Assembly (NCBI GenBank): GCA_031213475.1
Contig: JARUPZ010000019.1
Coordinates: 395,001 to 459,000, forward strand
Origin: Nereocystis luetkeana
Lineage: Eukaryota > Sar > Phaeophyceae > Laminariales > Laminariaceae
Reading direction: 5' to 3'
Length of the DNA stretch: 64,000 nucleotides
A program made the translations under genes and the position numbers. Shown here one piece after another: positions 53,255 through 63,926 of the stretch. Numbering within the stretch: the first letter of the stretch is position 1; each line of letters begins with the position of its first letter. Under the pieces are notes generated by a model. That model was not told where the DNA came from. It was given only the letters and a program-made list of their open reading frames with translations, and did no database searches.

Positions 53255-53346
53255 AACCCTCTTAGTACTGCAGCCCCTATTTGGGGACAAACTACTCAAA
53301 TTCCAAGTGGTTTGTCCCCTAGACGGGACTGCAGTCCTAAAAGGGA
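53255..53346. mobile_element. TTAA-MITE
   Basis: Both hairpin halves (CAGCCCCTATTTGGGGACAA and GTTTGTCCCCTAGACGGGA) are present, about 92 bp. Confidence 0.85.
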
Positions 53347-53879
53347 AATAAATACTGTTTTGGTATCGGACGCGTTGTTCAAGGTATATATATATATGCA
53401 AGTCGCGATAATTGTTGTTGCTCGCATTACACTTGCTACCAGGTTTTGAACTACCACACTCTCGTTCCTCCCGGAGTCCGTTGAAAGTGTAAAGTGAGAG
53501 CGACGATCGATCGCCAAGGATGGCCACCCGTAAATAAAACATGTCCATTGTTGTACCTGAGATGGTATATCGATATGTCTACGTGTCATCGTGTTGTCAA
53601 CGACGACGACCCCGTGTTTTCTTGTTCCCTTACTATTAATATTATTAATAATGCTACCATTACCTTGTACCTGGTATATATATATGCATGATACGTGTGA
53701 GCCTGTCATCCTCATCCAGGATCATTCCTTGAAAATCAAGTATTAATAGTAGTCGTGTGTCTCCGAAGCATGGGTGCAATCAATGAATGGGTTTTTATTA
53801 TTATGGCTCAGAGTACAAAAAGTGTGTCCCGACCTTGATATAATAATGGTTTTCAGACGCGCCTCCTCCCGGTCTTACG

Positions 53880-53940
53880 TTTGTTGTTGTTGTTGTTGTT
53901 GTTGCTGTTGTGGTTGTTGTTGTTGTTGTTGTTTGTTGCA
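53880..53940. repeat. (TTG)n microsatellite
   Basis: About nineteen TTG units with a CTG/TGG interruption. Confidence 0.95.
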
Positions 53941-54493
53941 CAAAAAAAGGACTTATTTCTTATTTCACTTGGTTCAATCTGAGTCCTTCCTCATCAAGCC
54001 CTCCCGGCAGAAAAGAGAACGGGATGGAGGATGGGTGGTGATTGATGATGCGATGCCCTCCGTGATGGAATTATTATATTGTTACGCGTTTTATCATGTC
54101 TGTTTGCTTTTCCGACAATATCTATGCAGCATTATGATGAACTTCAACAATCAAATGAATGATTGCTCATAAACGTTCCGTCCCGGAGATAGATAAATCA
54201 AAATGAGAAAAAAACAAGGGAAACAAAACAAGCAGGAAATAAATAAATAAATACGAAATACGTACTCGTACTATATTATTATCAACCACTGGACTATTAA
54301 TACTACAACTGAACTATTGATAGTAGTGGACTATTGTTATTGCTATTATTCCTGATATACTGCAGTAGACTATTATTATAGACTACGTGCAGCAGCCTAT
54401 TGGACTGTTGTTGTAGCTTTGGCGTAGATCACTCGTAAATATTCATCCCCAGAAATAAAAATAAAACTACAAGGGAATCAAGAAAAAAATACC

Positions 54494-54838
54494 TGTTACA
54501 AGGTCTTAGTCCGTTGGGCTAAAGGTAAAAGGTTAATCAGTCGCCTACCCAATCTAAGCCTCACAACACCCCCCCCCCCTGGAACGGACCGGATTTTACG
54601 GGTCGACGCGCCACCACACGCGGTTCCAACTTCTGGGGATCCAGAAGCATTTTTCAGATTCTTGACATGAATGAGGAAACTTACTTCGCTTTAGAAAGAT
54701 ATTTCATGGTGGACGTGAGATTCGAACTCACGACCAACGAACCATGTCCTGCCGTCGACGCCATTAGTTAAGGTCTTAGACCGTTGGGCTAAAGGTCGAA
54801 GGTTAACCAATCACCTACCCAACCTAAGCCTCATAACA
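54494..54838 (-). mobile_element. Mini-LTR element with Pol III-like boxes
   Basis: Direct repeats at 54494-54568 and 54765-54838 (about 75 bp each, TGTTAC.../...CACAACA and TAGTTAAGG.../...CATAACA). The interior is 196 bp. On the minus strand each repeat contains TTTAGCCCAACGGACTAAGA, an A-box match. The interior next to it has a tRNA-primer site (TGGCGTCGACGGCAGG) and then GTGAGTTCGAATCTCAC, a B-box match about 50 bp from the A box. No coding capacity. It appears whole for its class. Confidence 0.7.
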
Positions 54839-54934
54839 TACCTGTGGACGTATAGGGTAGGTACCACAAGCGTGATTAAGGGCATACATCCTCCCTCAAA
54901 TGACTTCTGGTTGAGTTGGTGCGATATCAATTAT

Positions 54935-55055
54935 TATAGTGCTTGCCATCCGACACAATATGTGCAGCATGCTGAGCTTCAACGTTGATCACTCGAAACA
55001 TTCCTGAAGGAAGAAATCCCCGGGAACAAAGGAAGCCTATGCACAAGGTCTATCT
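54935..55055 (+). repeat. R5 repeat
   Basis: CTTGCCATCCGACA, then GTGCAGCATGCTGAGCTTCA, ACGTTGATCACTCGAAACA and GCCTATGCACAAGGTC. This is one of the two best copies. Confidence 0.85.
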
Positions 55056-55379
55056 ACCTTCTATGTATGTATGAGATTAATTGGCTCATACTACAGGTCA
55101 ATTTCAAGACATTCGTTGATTGCCATCCACTCCAAGACACACGATAGGAAAAAAATATATATCGACAGCTAGCTACATACGAGGCTGTGCGTGGTGAGAT
55201 CGAGGATCTCGTCGAAACTCATATTTATTTGCAAGCTACGCGTGATATATACCAAGATAACAGTTACAATCGAAACAGTCTAAGTTATGTAGTACAGACA
55301 TTACCTCTTTTCGGCTGAACAACGTGCGCCCACCCCACCTGCCGCCCTTGTGACCCGCCCCTCTCCCCCCTTGCACGCA

Positions 55380-55930
55380 TGCTCATATATTTACCTTCTA
55401 CTCTTAATCGTAAGCCGCGCCCAGGCTCCGCCCTCACGCCATGCGTGATGGGTGATTGTGGGTTTGTCACCCCCCCCCCCCCCCCCCTCCCTCCTGGTCA
55501 CACTGTCCGACGACCGACCATGCATGATATCGAATACACCCCCCCCCCCTCCCCCCCGGAGCAAGCTCACATTGCAGGAGAATGTGAAATGTGTACACCG
55601 AGGAACGGGATGTATTATTACAAGAGGATAAGGGGAAAATAGACGAGTGTGACATGGAGGAGTTTGGTATCTGAATGGCGGCGAGAAAACGATATCTATC
55701 CTGTAGGTGATAGATGGTGGCCACAGGCGGCGAAAAAGGAAGGGGATAAGAGTATCAAAAAAGTTTCCATGTAATAGACGGAAACAACGTAATGAGCACC
55801 CAACTGTTGGGGGTGTCTCTTTTAGGGGCAGGAGCGGTGCTCCGTCTCGAAAGGGATAATATACGTGGTCAATGGCCAAATGAATAAGGCAAGCAACAAA
55901 TGAGTACCCCCCCCCCCCCCCCCCTCCCCC
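55380..55930. other. C-run region with companion-block copy
   Basis: C-runs at 55470-55487, 55541-55558 and 55907-55928. Near 55513 is ACCATGCATGATATCGAATAC, an end fragment of the poly(C) repeat. The companion block lies at 55790-55915 (plus) with AGCGGTGCTCCGTCTCGAAA and GTGGTCAATGGCCAAATGA. Confidence 0.65.
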
Positions 55931-56707
55931 AGCCCGGCTCCTTCTTGCTTCTCCAGCTATCTCTGTGCTGGATCTTGGAGCAGGACACCCGCCTCCACGA
56001 AATGGCTGTCTGTCTGTGCTGTGTGCTCATCACCGAGACTTTTGCGGTAGACATTTTTCTTCGCTACATGTGATGATGGTGCGTCTGAACCTGTTTGTCT
56101 TCAGTGGACTACCACCGATGGTGGCCACTATACTATATACCCCTGTCCTCGCCACGGACCCCCCGTCCCTCTCGCTGCCAGCCGGAGGATGAAGATGCTA
56201 TATAATATACACCCGGTATACACGTACGTTCTATCCTAAAGAGCCTTCTACTGGTGTACCACCAGTGTACCAGGTGCGACTTTGTGTCAAAATATAATGG
56301 TCGTTTACATATCAAGATTCGATAAAAAAAGATTGTTATATTTAGGGGCAGAGTGGTATCAAGTATTGACCCTCTGTGTTGAGACTTCAGACGGGAAAAT
56401 AGACCACAAAAAGTAACGATTGCTGCAACGACCATCACTACGTATTAATAGTACGTTGGATCCTGCCTAGATCTTGGAGGAGATTATTTGTTCTTCTGCT
56501 TGTCGAAGAAGAAGAAGAAGAAGAATGAGAAGAAGCCCCCTTTTTGCACGCCTCTCGGTCATGACGATTGACGTGTGTACCAGCTCGTGTATATCTGGGT
56601 TGAGACGCAACCTTTTCACAAGCTCAAGTTTTATACCAGCAGGTAACCCTGTGTTGTGCAGCAGCGACCAGATGAGATACTTACTACTTGTACTGCTGCA
56701 ATAGGTG

Positions 56708-57156
56708 TCATCCACTACTTATTACCAGGTATAACACTGCTTGTTGTGTAAAAAATTGGACGCTCAGGTCGATGTCTTCAGAGGAGTTGATTCGCCAAAA
56801 CCCCCCCCAGGAACGAGGGGTGCATTTCTGCTCGCACGCGATGGATGCAAGCATGCGATCCAAAACATCTCGCCGAATGGAAGTCTGTGGGGAGCCAGTG
56901 TCAAGAAGCGCCACGCAGCCAAAAGGTGCAAAAACACCAGCTCCGCTGCGAATCGCGATTTTGGTTGTAAAAGAGGCGTCATCGAGGGTACCTCGTAAAA
57001 AAGCAAAGCGAAAGAAAAACAGCGACAAGAAAAAACTTGTACTGACAAAAAAGCAAAAGGTCCTGCCGACGACACAATTTGTTAAGGTCTTAGTCCGTTG
57101 GGCTAAAGGTAAACGGTTAACCAATCAATCGCCTACCCAATCTAAGCCTCAGAACA
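56708..57156 (-). mobile_element. LTR-retroelement fossil with retropepsin fragment
   Basis: A minus-strand open stretch includes ALLDTGSPQTSI, the active-site region of a retropepsin-like aspartic protease, placed next to a 77-bp LTR (57080-57156) and a serine-tRNA primer site at 57062-57077. This suggests a remnant of a Ty3/gypsy-like or related LTR element whose LTR belongs to the mini-LTR family. Gag, reverse transcriptase and integrase are not seen, so it is broken. A host retropepsin-like protein is an alternative but less likely given the LTR. Confidence 0.6.
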
Positions 57157-57172
57157 CTTGATTGTGGGAGAG

Positions 57173-57379
57173 TGTTACAAGGAATACCTTGGGCTTGGTA
57201 ATCGATCGATATTTTACCCCTATAGCTCAGCAGGTAACCCCTTCACATTTGGTACACGGTTCCGACGCCCCGAAAACCCCGCCGTTCAGAGGGGGGGGGA
57301 GTGTTGTAAGGATTACCTTGGGCTGGGTAATCGATCGGTCTTTTACCCCTATTATTGCTCAGTAGGTAACACCTTCACA
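57173..57379 (+). mobile_element. Mini-LTR element, shortened
   Basis: Direct repeats at 57173-57247 and 57302-57379 begin TGTT..AAGG and end CTTCACA. They contain TATAGCTCAGCAGG, a near-perfect Pol III A box on the plus strand, and are separated by only 54 bp. It is probably an internally deleted copy of the family at 34736 and 54494. It lies directly next to the LTR at 57080-57156. Confidence 0.65.
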
Positions 57380-57630
57380 ATCATACACTATAACTACTGT
57401 ATGTACCAGGTAGTAATTAATCGGTGGGTATCTGGCCTACGCAAGAAGTCGTACGGGATGGGGGCGACATGATCCTGGCCCCTTCAGCAGCTGGGCGCTC
57501 ACTCGCTCGCTCGCAGACGATTAATTGAAAACACTGGAGCTATATCACACTGTTTAGGTCGAAAATAACTCGGGGTCCGAAAGAGGTTGTTATACGATAT
57601 TCGTAACAATGTCAACATGGCATATAATAT

Positions 57631-57957
57631 GCCGGTCGCCCCGGTGGTTCAAGTGGTTAACCTCGAATTCTACCTGTGTTTGAGTCCTGGGTTCGAGCCC
57701 CAGGTGGGTCGGACTTTGACTTCATTTGCAAAAATAAAAAAGGATTCAATTGTTGAGAGCGCCTTGCAGCGTGGGTAGGCACAATCCGATGCGAGTCGAC
57801 GAGGGAAGAAAAGGCTGAAATCTTCTCGCGATAAAAATGAAGGCACGTACCGTAGCGGGAAGGGGGTAGAAGAGCCTGCTATGTGACCCCGGATCTGAGT
57901 TACGAGTTGGAAGGAGAGAGAGAAGAAGATGTGCGAAGATAATAAATGGGATGAGCA
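57631..57957 (+). mobile_element. SINE-1, full-length plus-strand copy
   Basis: Best-readable copy. The head starts GCCGGTCGCCCCGGTGG and the B box is GGGTTCGAGCCCC. The body runs through AGGATTCAATTGTTGAGAGC, TCGACGAGGGAAGAAAAGG and AAATCTTCTCGCGATAAAAA, and ends GATAATAAATGGGATGAG. No long A-tail remains, and it runs into (AT)n. Confidence 0.94.
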
Positions 57958-57999
57958 ATATATATATATATATATATGCGTAGACCGTACATCGAGTCT

Positions 58000-58062
58000 A
58001 CACACACATACATACATACATACATACATACATACATACATACATACATACATACATACGTA
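58000..58062. repeat. (CATA)n microsatellite
   Basis: About twelve CATA units after ACACA. Confidence 0.95.
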
Positions 58063-58265
58063 TACCGGCACCTGGTGATAGGGCCTGTTGAAGTGCTGGC
58101 AGAATTTTGTTTTGGTTTCCCCTTCCTTGTGGGTGTCTTCTCCTTTCGGGGGATATTCTGATAGGATAGGAATATAGGGGGTGTATATAGCTGACTACCG
58201 GATAACAAAAGGGGCAGTATGGGGCAGGCCCGACTACTGTAATAATGCAGGTCGGCCTGGACGTG

Positions 58266-58611
58266 TTTTTTTTTTTTTTTTTCCCTCATCCCATTTATTA
58301 TCTTCGCACATCTTCTTCTCTCTCTCCTTCCAACTCGTAGCTCAGATCCGTGGTCACATAGCAGGCTCTTCTACCCCCTTCCCGCTACGGTACGTGCCTT
58401 CATTTTTATCGCGAGAAGATTTCAGCCTTTTCTTCCCTCGTCGACTCGCATTGAATTGTGCCTACCCACCACGCTGCAAGGCGCTCTCAACAATTGAATC
58501 CTTTTTTATTTTTGCAAATAAAGTCAAAGTCCGACCCACCTGGGGCTCGAACCCAGGACTCAAACACAAGTAGAATTCGAGGTTAACCACTTGAACCACC
58601 GGGGCGACCGG
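58266..58611 (-). mobile_element. SINE-1, full-length copy
   Basis: Minus orientation with a T-run tail at 58266-58282 and an intact head ending CCGG at 58611. Confidence 0.94.
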
Positions 58612-58818
58612 CATATATATACTTACTCACAGAGATTGATATCTTATCTTGATGATTCCCACTTCCTGGCTCTCAGAGAGTTCTGAGAACGAGGGGATTT
58701 TATGTAAATTATTTGTGTGGCGCGTTTCATCAGAAACACGCCTCCTCGACTATAGAGGGAGATGGGATCATGAATACCATGACAATATGTTTCTGAGTGA
58801 TCAGCGTTGAAGCTACTA

Positions 58819-58925
58819 TTTCACGGGGGACCATATAAAATAGGACCTACGGTGCATACAAAAACCGATATATTTCGCTTTTTTTACTAACAATATTTGG
58901 TTCTATTTACTATTGTCCCCCGTAA
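58819..58925. mobile_element. TA-MITE (TTACGGGGG family)
   Basis: Complete copy with a slightly changed left tip (TTCACGGGG). Confidence 0.85.
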
Positions 58926-58954
58926 TACTGCAGTCCAATACGTACTCGTAGGCT

Positions 58955-59085
58955 ATTTATTATTATTTCCCTTGCCATCCGACAATGTGCAGCATGATAT
59001 CTTCAACATTGATCACTCATATCTTTCCCTGAAAGAAGAAAACCTCGGAAACAAAAGGAAACCCATGCACCAAGTCCTATTGTAG
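58955..59085 (+). repeat. R5 repeat
   Basis: TTATTATTTCCCTTGCCATCCGACAATG, interrupted here as short pieces: TTATTATT, then CCATCCGACAATGTGCAGCA, ATTGATCACTCA and AAACCCATGCACCAAGTCC. Confidence 0.8.
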
Positions 59086-59102
59086 TCCAATAAGAGGTGC
59101 TC

Positions 59103-59199
59103 TTAACCCTTTTAGAACCGCAGTCCCGTTCTGGGGACAAACTAGTCAATTTTCAAGTAGTTTTGTCCCCAAACGGGACTGCGGTTCTAAAGGGGTTAA
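59103..59199. mobile_element. TTAA-MITE with TTAA flanks
   Basis: Clear copy: CTTAACCCTTTTAGAACCGC at the left and GGTTCTAAAGGGGTTAA at the right. TTAA flanks with CCC.../...GGG tips match the piggyBac-type pattern. It directly abuts the next element. Confidence 0.9.
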
Positions 59200-59300
59200 A
59201 GGGGACCATATTAAATAGGACCTAGGGCATACACAAAAACACATACATTCCGCTATTTTTACTAACAATATTGGGTCCTATTTACTATGGTCCCCCGTAA
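59200..59300. mobile_element. TA-MITE, left tip clipped
   Basis: GGGGACCATATTAAATAGG to TATGGTCCCCCGTAA. The left tip is lost at the junction with the TTAA-MITE, and its first bases overlap that element's end. Confidence 0.85.
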
Positions 59301-59816
59301 TACTGCAGAGGACCAATATTTGTTCTGTGTTTTTCGTTTTCATTCCCTGTTAGTTTTTTTTTTTCGGGGAGAATGCTTCTGAGTGATCAACGTTGAAGCT
59401 ATTGCTGAACACTGCTGTAGTAGTTAGGGTGTATCTCTAAGCTGGTAAACATACCATAATAACAACATTTATTTGATTTAATTTGTCGTATGATACTGCC
59501 GTGCTTTCGTTCTGGAGAGAGTTCTTCACTTACTTTCTGATCCCTCATTATTAATGGTATTTTTAGAACAAAACACAACAACATTGATTGTCGGATGGCA
59601 AGCATATTAACAACGACAACAATAATAATGCCATCCAACCATGTACAGTAGCAGTGTTGTTCTAAAAGTGTCGATGCAAAAAAAAGAGCAAAAGTATATG
59701 ACGCAATGAGAAAAGCCAGGTACGTACTATAATGTAGTGTGGAGCCGAGAATAAACAAAAAAAGTTGACCGTAATGCATGCTAATCATCCATTATTATTT
59801 TTCGTGAAATACACTA

Positions 59817-59930
59817 TTACAGGGGACCATAGTTAATAGGACCAAATATTGTTAGTAAAAATGGTTAAATATATACCGGTAGGTTTTTATGTTCACCATC
59901 ATAGGTCCTGTTAACTACGGTCCCCCGTAA
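59817..59930. mobile_element. TA-MITE with TACCGGTA
   Basis: A full copy with TACCGGTA at 59874-59881, shared with the 16774 copy. The right flank is TATTAATA. Confidence 0.88.
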
Positions 59931-60243
59931 TATTAATACCAATATGTACCAGGTACCTGATATGTATTATTTTACCGTGGTACATGATTATGACGTCCGG
60001 CCTTCGGCCTCAAAACAGTCTGCTCCTCTTCCTGTTTTTTCCGTGTTTTTGTGTTTTTCCGTTGTCCTTCTGATGATTCTTTTTTATTAATAGGATTATA
60101 TGTCACACAGAGTACCTGATATTTTAGATACATACCCTGGTATACTATGTGTTGGCCTCCTGAGCCGCGCATCTATAGGCTTCGTCCCAAAACCATATTT
60201 GCGGGGGGTAAATATTCTGTCACCCGCCCCTTCTTATTAATAG

Positions 60244-60420
60244 TAAGATGAAGCTCACCCACCCTTTATGCGACTCGCCGACCATCTCACGGCCGTCACG
60301 GCGCTTCGCGCTTGGTGTAAGCAATGCCTTCCTGGTCGGTCGAAACCCGACGTGCTTCGTCCCGGTACTATAGGGATGCATGCGAGCAGGGTCCACGGAG
60401 TTGGCACCTATCTGCAGCTT
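60244..60420 (+). repeat. Poly(C)-tailed repeat, diverged piece
   Basis: AAGCTCACCCACCCTTTATG, CGCTTCGCGCTTGGTGTAAG and CGTGCTTCGTCCCGGTA follow the family order. The C-run end is missing. Confidence 0.75.
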
Positions 60421-60625
60421 GAAAGGAGAGACACCCTGCGCGATTATTACCCGTCTGTGTATATGTATGTGTGTGCGAGGCGCTCTCCTTTCAGACTCGC
60501 TTTCTACACGTAGAAAGCGGTCATCGATTCCTTCCACACTAAATACCAGGTATATACAACACGTGCTTGCTACCAGCTGATCAGTGATTCTCACTATGTA
60601 CAACACGTGTGTGTTCTCCACATTA

Positions 60626-60723
60626 GCCCTGCCTTTTAGAACCGCAGTCCCGTTTTGGGGACAAACCACTCAAAATTCAAGTAGTTTGCCCCCAAAACGG
60701 GACTGCGGTTCTAAAGGGGTTAA
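60626..60723. mobile_element. TTAA-MITE, near-perfect hairpin
   Basis: AGAACCGCAGTCCCGTTTTG and its inverted complement surround a short AACCACTCAAAATTCAAGT centre. The right flank is TTAA. Confidence 0.92.
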
Positions 60724-61499
60724 ACCGTTCTTGCTACCCGTCGACAACACGTACCTGCCACCACCAACTAATCTATACCAGTACCTGGTAGTATAGAGCC
60801 GCAACAAAAGAGTAGCGGTATGACATTTGATACCTGGTAATATATATACCAGGTATAATATATATATAGATATATATACATTTGTGCACCACGGAGATGG
60901 ATGGTCGTTTTTTTGGATGACTATATTCTGAAACTCGCCCCGAAAATTCTTTTACTCTTCTTTCATTTTTCTTCCAATATATAGTCTTTAGATCAGATAC
61001 CTGGTACCATGTGATATAAGACACCAACAACAGCTATTCAATATTAATAGTTGAGATTGATGTGGGCGGACTCTTTGTGCCTTATACTCGTACTCTCCGT
61101 GGCCACACCGGGCCATGCGTCGGACTAACGACCTGCTAAAATTAATCCAAGACGTGAGAAAATATACACAACAATAATAGTATACTGCTACATGTGATAC
61201 GCATGTTGAATGAAGCGAATCCAAATCATCATAATCATCGATCAAACAAACGAAGAACAAGTAAGTATTCGTGTATGTTCGTGTTACTTTGAATGTTGCA
61301 GTCGTAGGCTAGCTTCTCATCACCCGGAGTGTGCTGCAGAATGCTCACGTGATAAAAAATATTGTGGAATAATGTGTCTTTTCCCTCTCCCTTGTGGGAA
61401 CCTTGTTGGCCTAAAAACATGAAACCCCTCCCTAGACAAAGTGGAAAGGTCTGAGCTCCCTATCCCTACAGCCACGAAGGACATGATGAGTTCACCCCC

Positions 61500-61565
61500 C
61501 CCCCTCCAATGACTAAGACCAGCAGCAAATGAGTACGCCCCCCACCCCACCCTCCCACCCCCCCC
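61500..61565 (+). repeat. Companion block with C-runs
   Basis: CCAATGACTAAGACCAGCAG then CAAATGAGTACGCCCCCC, between C-runs. Confidence 0.6.
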
Positions 61566-61609
61566 CCCTCCTCTACCCCCCTTCTCTTCCTTCAATCCAT
61601 TCGACGCTG

Positions 61610-61835
61610 TCATTCAGATGCAAGAAAGTCCACCTCTCAGGCGGTTCTTGACAGGATGCAGCTCACCCTTCATGCGCCCCGCCAAAAACGTCACGGGGTT
61701 TCGAGCTTGATGCAAGCAATGCCTGTCATATAGGTGAAAACCCTACGTGCTCCGTCCTGTTATTGTAGGGATGCGAGGGCCTATGGTCATACGATTCCGG
61801 CCATACATTAAACGTTAGTACCCCCCCCCCCCCCG
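61610..61835 (+). repeat. Poly(C)-tailed repeat, old copy
   Basis: TTCTTGACAGGATGCAGCTC, CGTGCTCCGTCCTGTTATTG and GCGAGGGCCTATGGTCATAC, ending GTTAGTAC plus a C-run. It is clearly more diverged than its neighbours. Confidence 0.8.
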
Positions 61836-61949
61836 CCCTTTTTTGTTTTGTTTTGGCGGTCGCCCACGGCTGGTCGTCAAGTTAGATCATTTGTGCGAGG
61901 TAAAGAACCTTTACTCCGCACAATTGGGAATGATCGTACTACGTAGTGT

Positions 61950-62239
61950 TCAAGGTAACGCACCCAAGAGGCAGTTACGTAGTACTCCCATTGCTATCTC
62001 TGGAAAGGCCTTCACCGGAAATTAAATTAACTCATTGAAGCTTTTATCCATATATATCCAAGTCCGCCTCACAAGCGGTTCTTAGTAGGATGCAGCTCAC
62101 CCTTCATGCGACTCGATGGACACCTCACGGCGCCTCGCGCTTGGTGCAAGCAACGTCCACCTGGTCGGTCAAAACCCGACATGCTCCGTCCCGGCATTGT
62201 AGGGATGAGAGGGTCTATGGTCATACGACTACGACCATG
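61950..62239 (+). repeat. Poly(C)-tailed repeat, left part of split copy
   Basis: Runs from CACCCAAGAGGCAGTTACG to CATACGACTACGACCATG, where a LINE copy begins. The repeat resumes at 63031 with ACCATGCATGAGATCGAG and ends in a C-run at 63070-63087. Confidence 0.92.
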
Positions 62240-63030
62240 TGTGTGTGTGTTCTTCACATTAAACCGTTCTTTCTACCCGTCGACATCCAGCACAACCAGT
62301 GTCCGTGCCGATTCTTCAATCCTAGAAGAGATACAAGTTATGTGGTCACAAAGCTACGCCACAGAGATACTACGTTGCCACGTGTGCAGTGTGCACTGCA
62401 TTGGGCAATGCAAAGCCATGTCATCATACTAGATACGACAGGCACGACATACGCAATCTATCAAATAGTGAAACGAAAAGAAACAATCAAAGAGAAAACA
62501 AAAACAAGGTAGACAAATCGAAAGAGAAAAAGAAGAAAAATGAAAGCAAAATCTAAGAGAAACAATCTGTCGTGCCCCCCCCCCGCAGGCGAGGTGGCCA
62601 ACACTTGAAAAAGAACGAGCTGGAGAAAAGAAAGAAAATAAAATAAAATAAGAAAAAACACCACTGCTTGTAAACATAGTAAGACAAGAACCAAGGAAAA
62701 AAGTAAACAGGAAAAATAACAAAGGGGAAATAACAGGCAGACCAAAGCCCAAAGCACCTTCCAGGTGGCGGCAGCAGCTTGTGGTACGAGTAGTATAGCC
62801 AGGTTCTCCCTGCTAATCCGCCTGGTACCTTGCTACCCAGACTGCCGTCTCCGCCCTGCGTTCGTCAACTATGCCCAGCCCCTTGGCGTCAGACAATACG
62901 AAACGAGCAGAGCAGGTTCGTCTTCCAACCACGCCACACGGCTCCTTCAGTACGGCTTATCAATCAGAAAAGGAAGAGGAAGAGAAAAAATAATATGAAA
63001 ATCACGGAGAGTCAGCGCAAGAAAGAAAAA
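62240..63030 (-). mobile_element. LINE 3' end nested in poly(C) repeat
   Basis: Minus orientation, about 790 bp. The (AC)n tail is at 62238-62250 (GTGTGTGTGT on plus), then the 3' UTR, then the last ORF2 codons (complement near 62800-62880). It is flanked by ACCATG on both sides (62234-62239, 63031-63036), a probable 6-bp target duplication. Confidence 0.9.
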
Positions 63031-63360
63031 ACCATGCATGAGATCGAGTACATCTCTCCTATCGAGTACACCCCCCCCCCCCCCCCCTCGCCCAGGATGC
63101 GTCGTCAATGGTCAAATGACTAAGGCAAGCAACAAACGAGTACGCCCCCCCCGCCCCCTCCCTCCCCCTTCCTCCACCTCCCCCCCATCCTCCCCCGTCC
63201 CCCGTCCCCACGTCCCCCTCTCTACACTCCCCCCGGTCCCCCCCCCTTCCCCTCCCCTCCCCGTCCCTCCCTTCTCCCCCCCCCTCTCCCCTTCCCTCCC
63301 CCCCCCCCCCCTCGACTGCGACCATGCATGATATCGAGCATACTCCCCCCTCCCTTCCCC
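63031..63360 (+). repeat. Poly(C) repeat right part and C-rich tract
   Basis: Resumed end of the split copy, C-run, companion block (GTCGTCAATGGTCAAATGAC), then about 200 bp of almost pure C/T, and near 63320 another ACCATGCATGATATCGAGCA end fragment. Confidence 0.85.
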
Positions 63361-63926
63361 CCTCCTCCACCCGCTTACATACTATTAATACCAGCCGGTG
63401 TAACCCAAGCAAACTTTTTTTGTGAGGTAAGTTAACGCTAAGACAACGACATCAACAACACGAACAAAGAATATAGTGTGATTCATACAGTACAAATGGT
63501 ATCGCCACCAAAAACAAGCACAACAGCACCAAACACCCACAAACAAAGAAGTGATTGATGATGAGTGGTATTCCACGATGCTACTATTATAGATAAAAGA
63601 GATATACTAATTTCTGCTGTAGTATGATATATAACAACACATATAATATCATACCAGGTACTGGTATGTATTATAGGACAGAAGTACTCGTAGATGAACT
63701 CAGATATATATAAGGTATAGGTCGACCGGCAGACCGGTATACGTGCCGCGGAAAAAGTGTACCTGGTACAACATAATATTATGTCGGGATGTCTCCACTT
63801 CTCTCCAGAATTCCGTTCTCCCGAGATACCTCGTAACATGCTCTGTACATATGCTACATACCAGGTACACTCCAACGGTAAATGACTGTATGTGTACCGC
63901 AGTGAGGAGGAGGAGAATAGCCTCCC

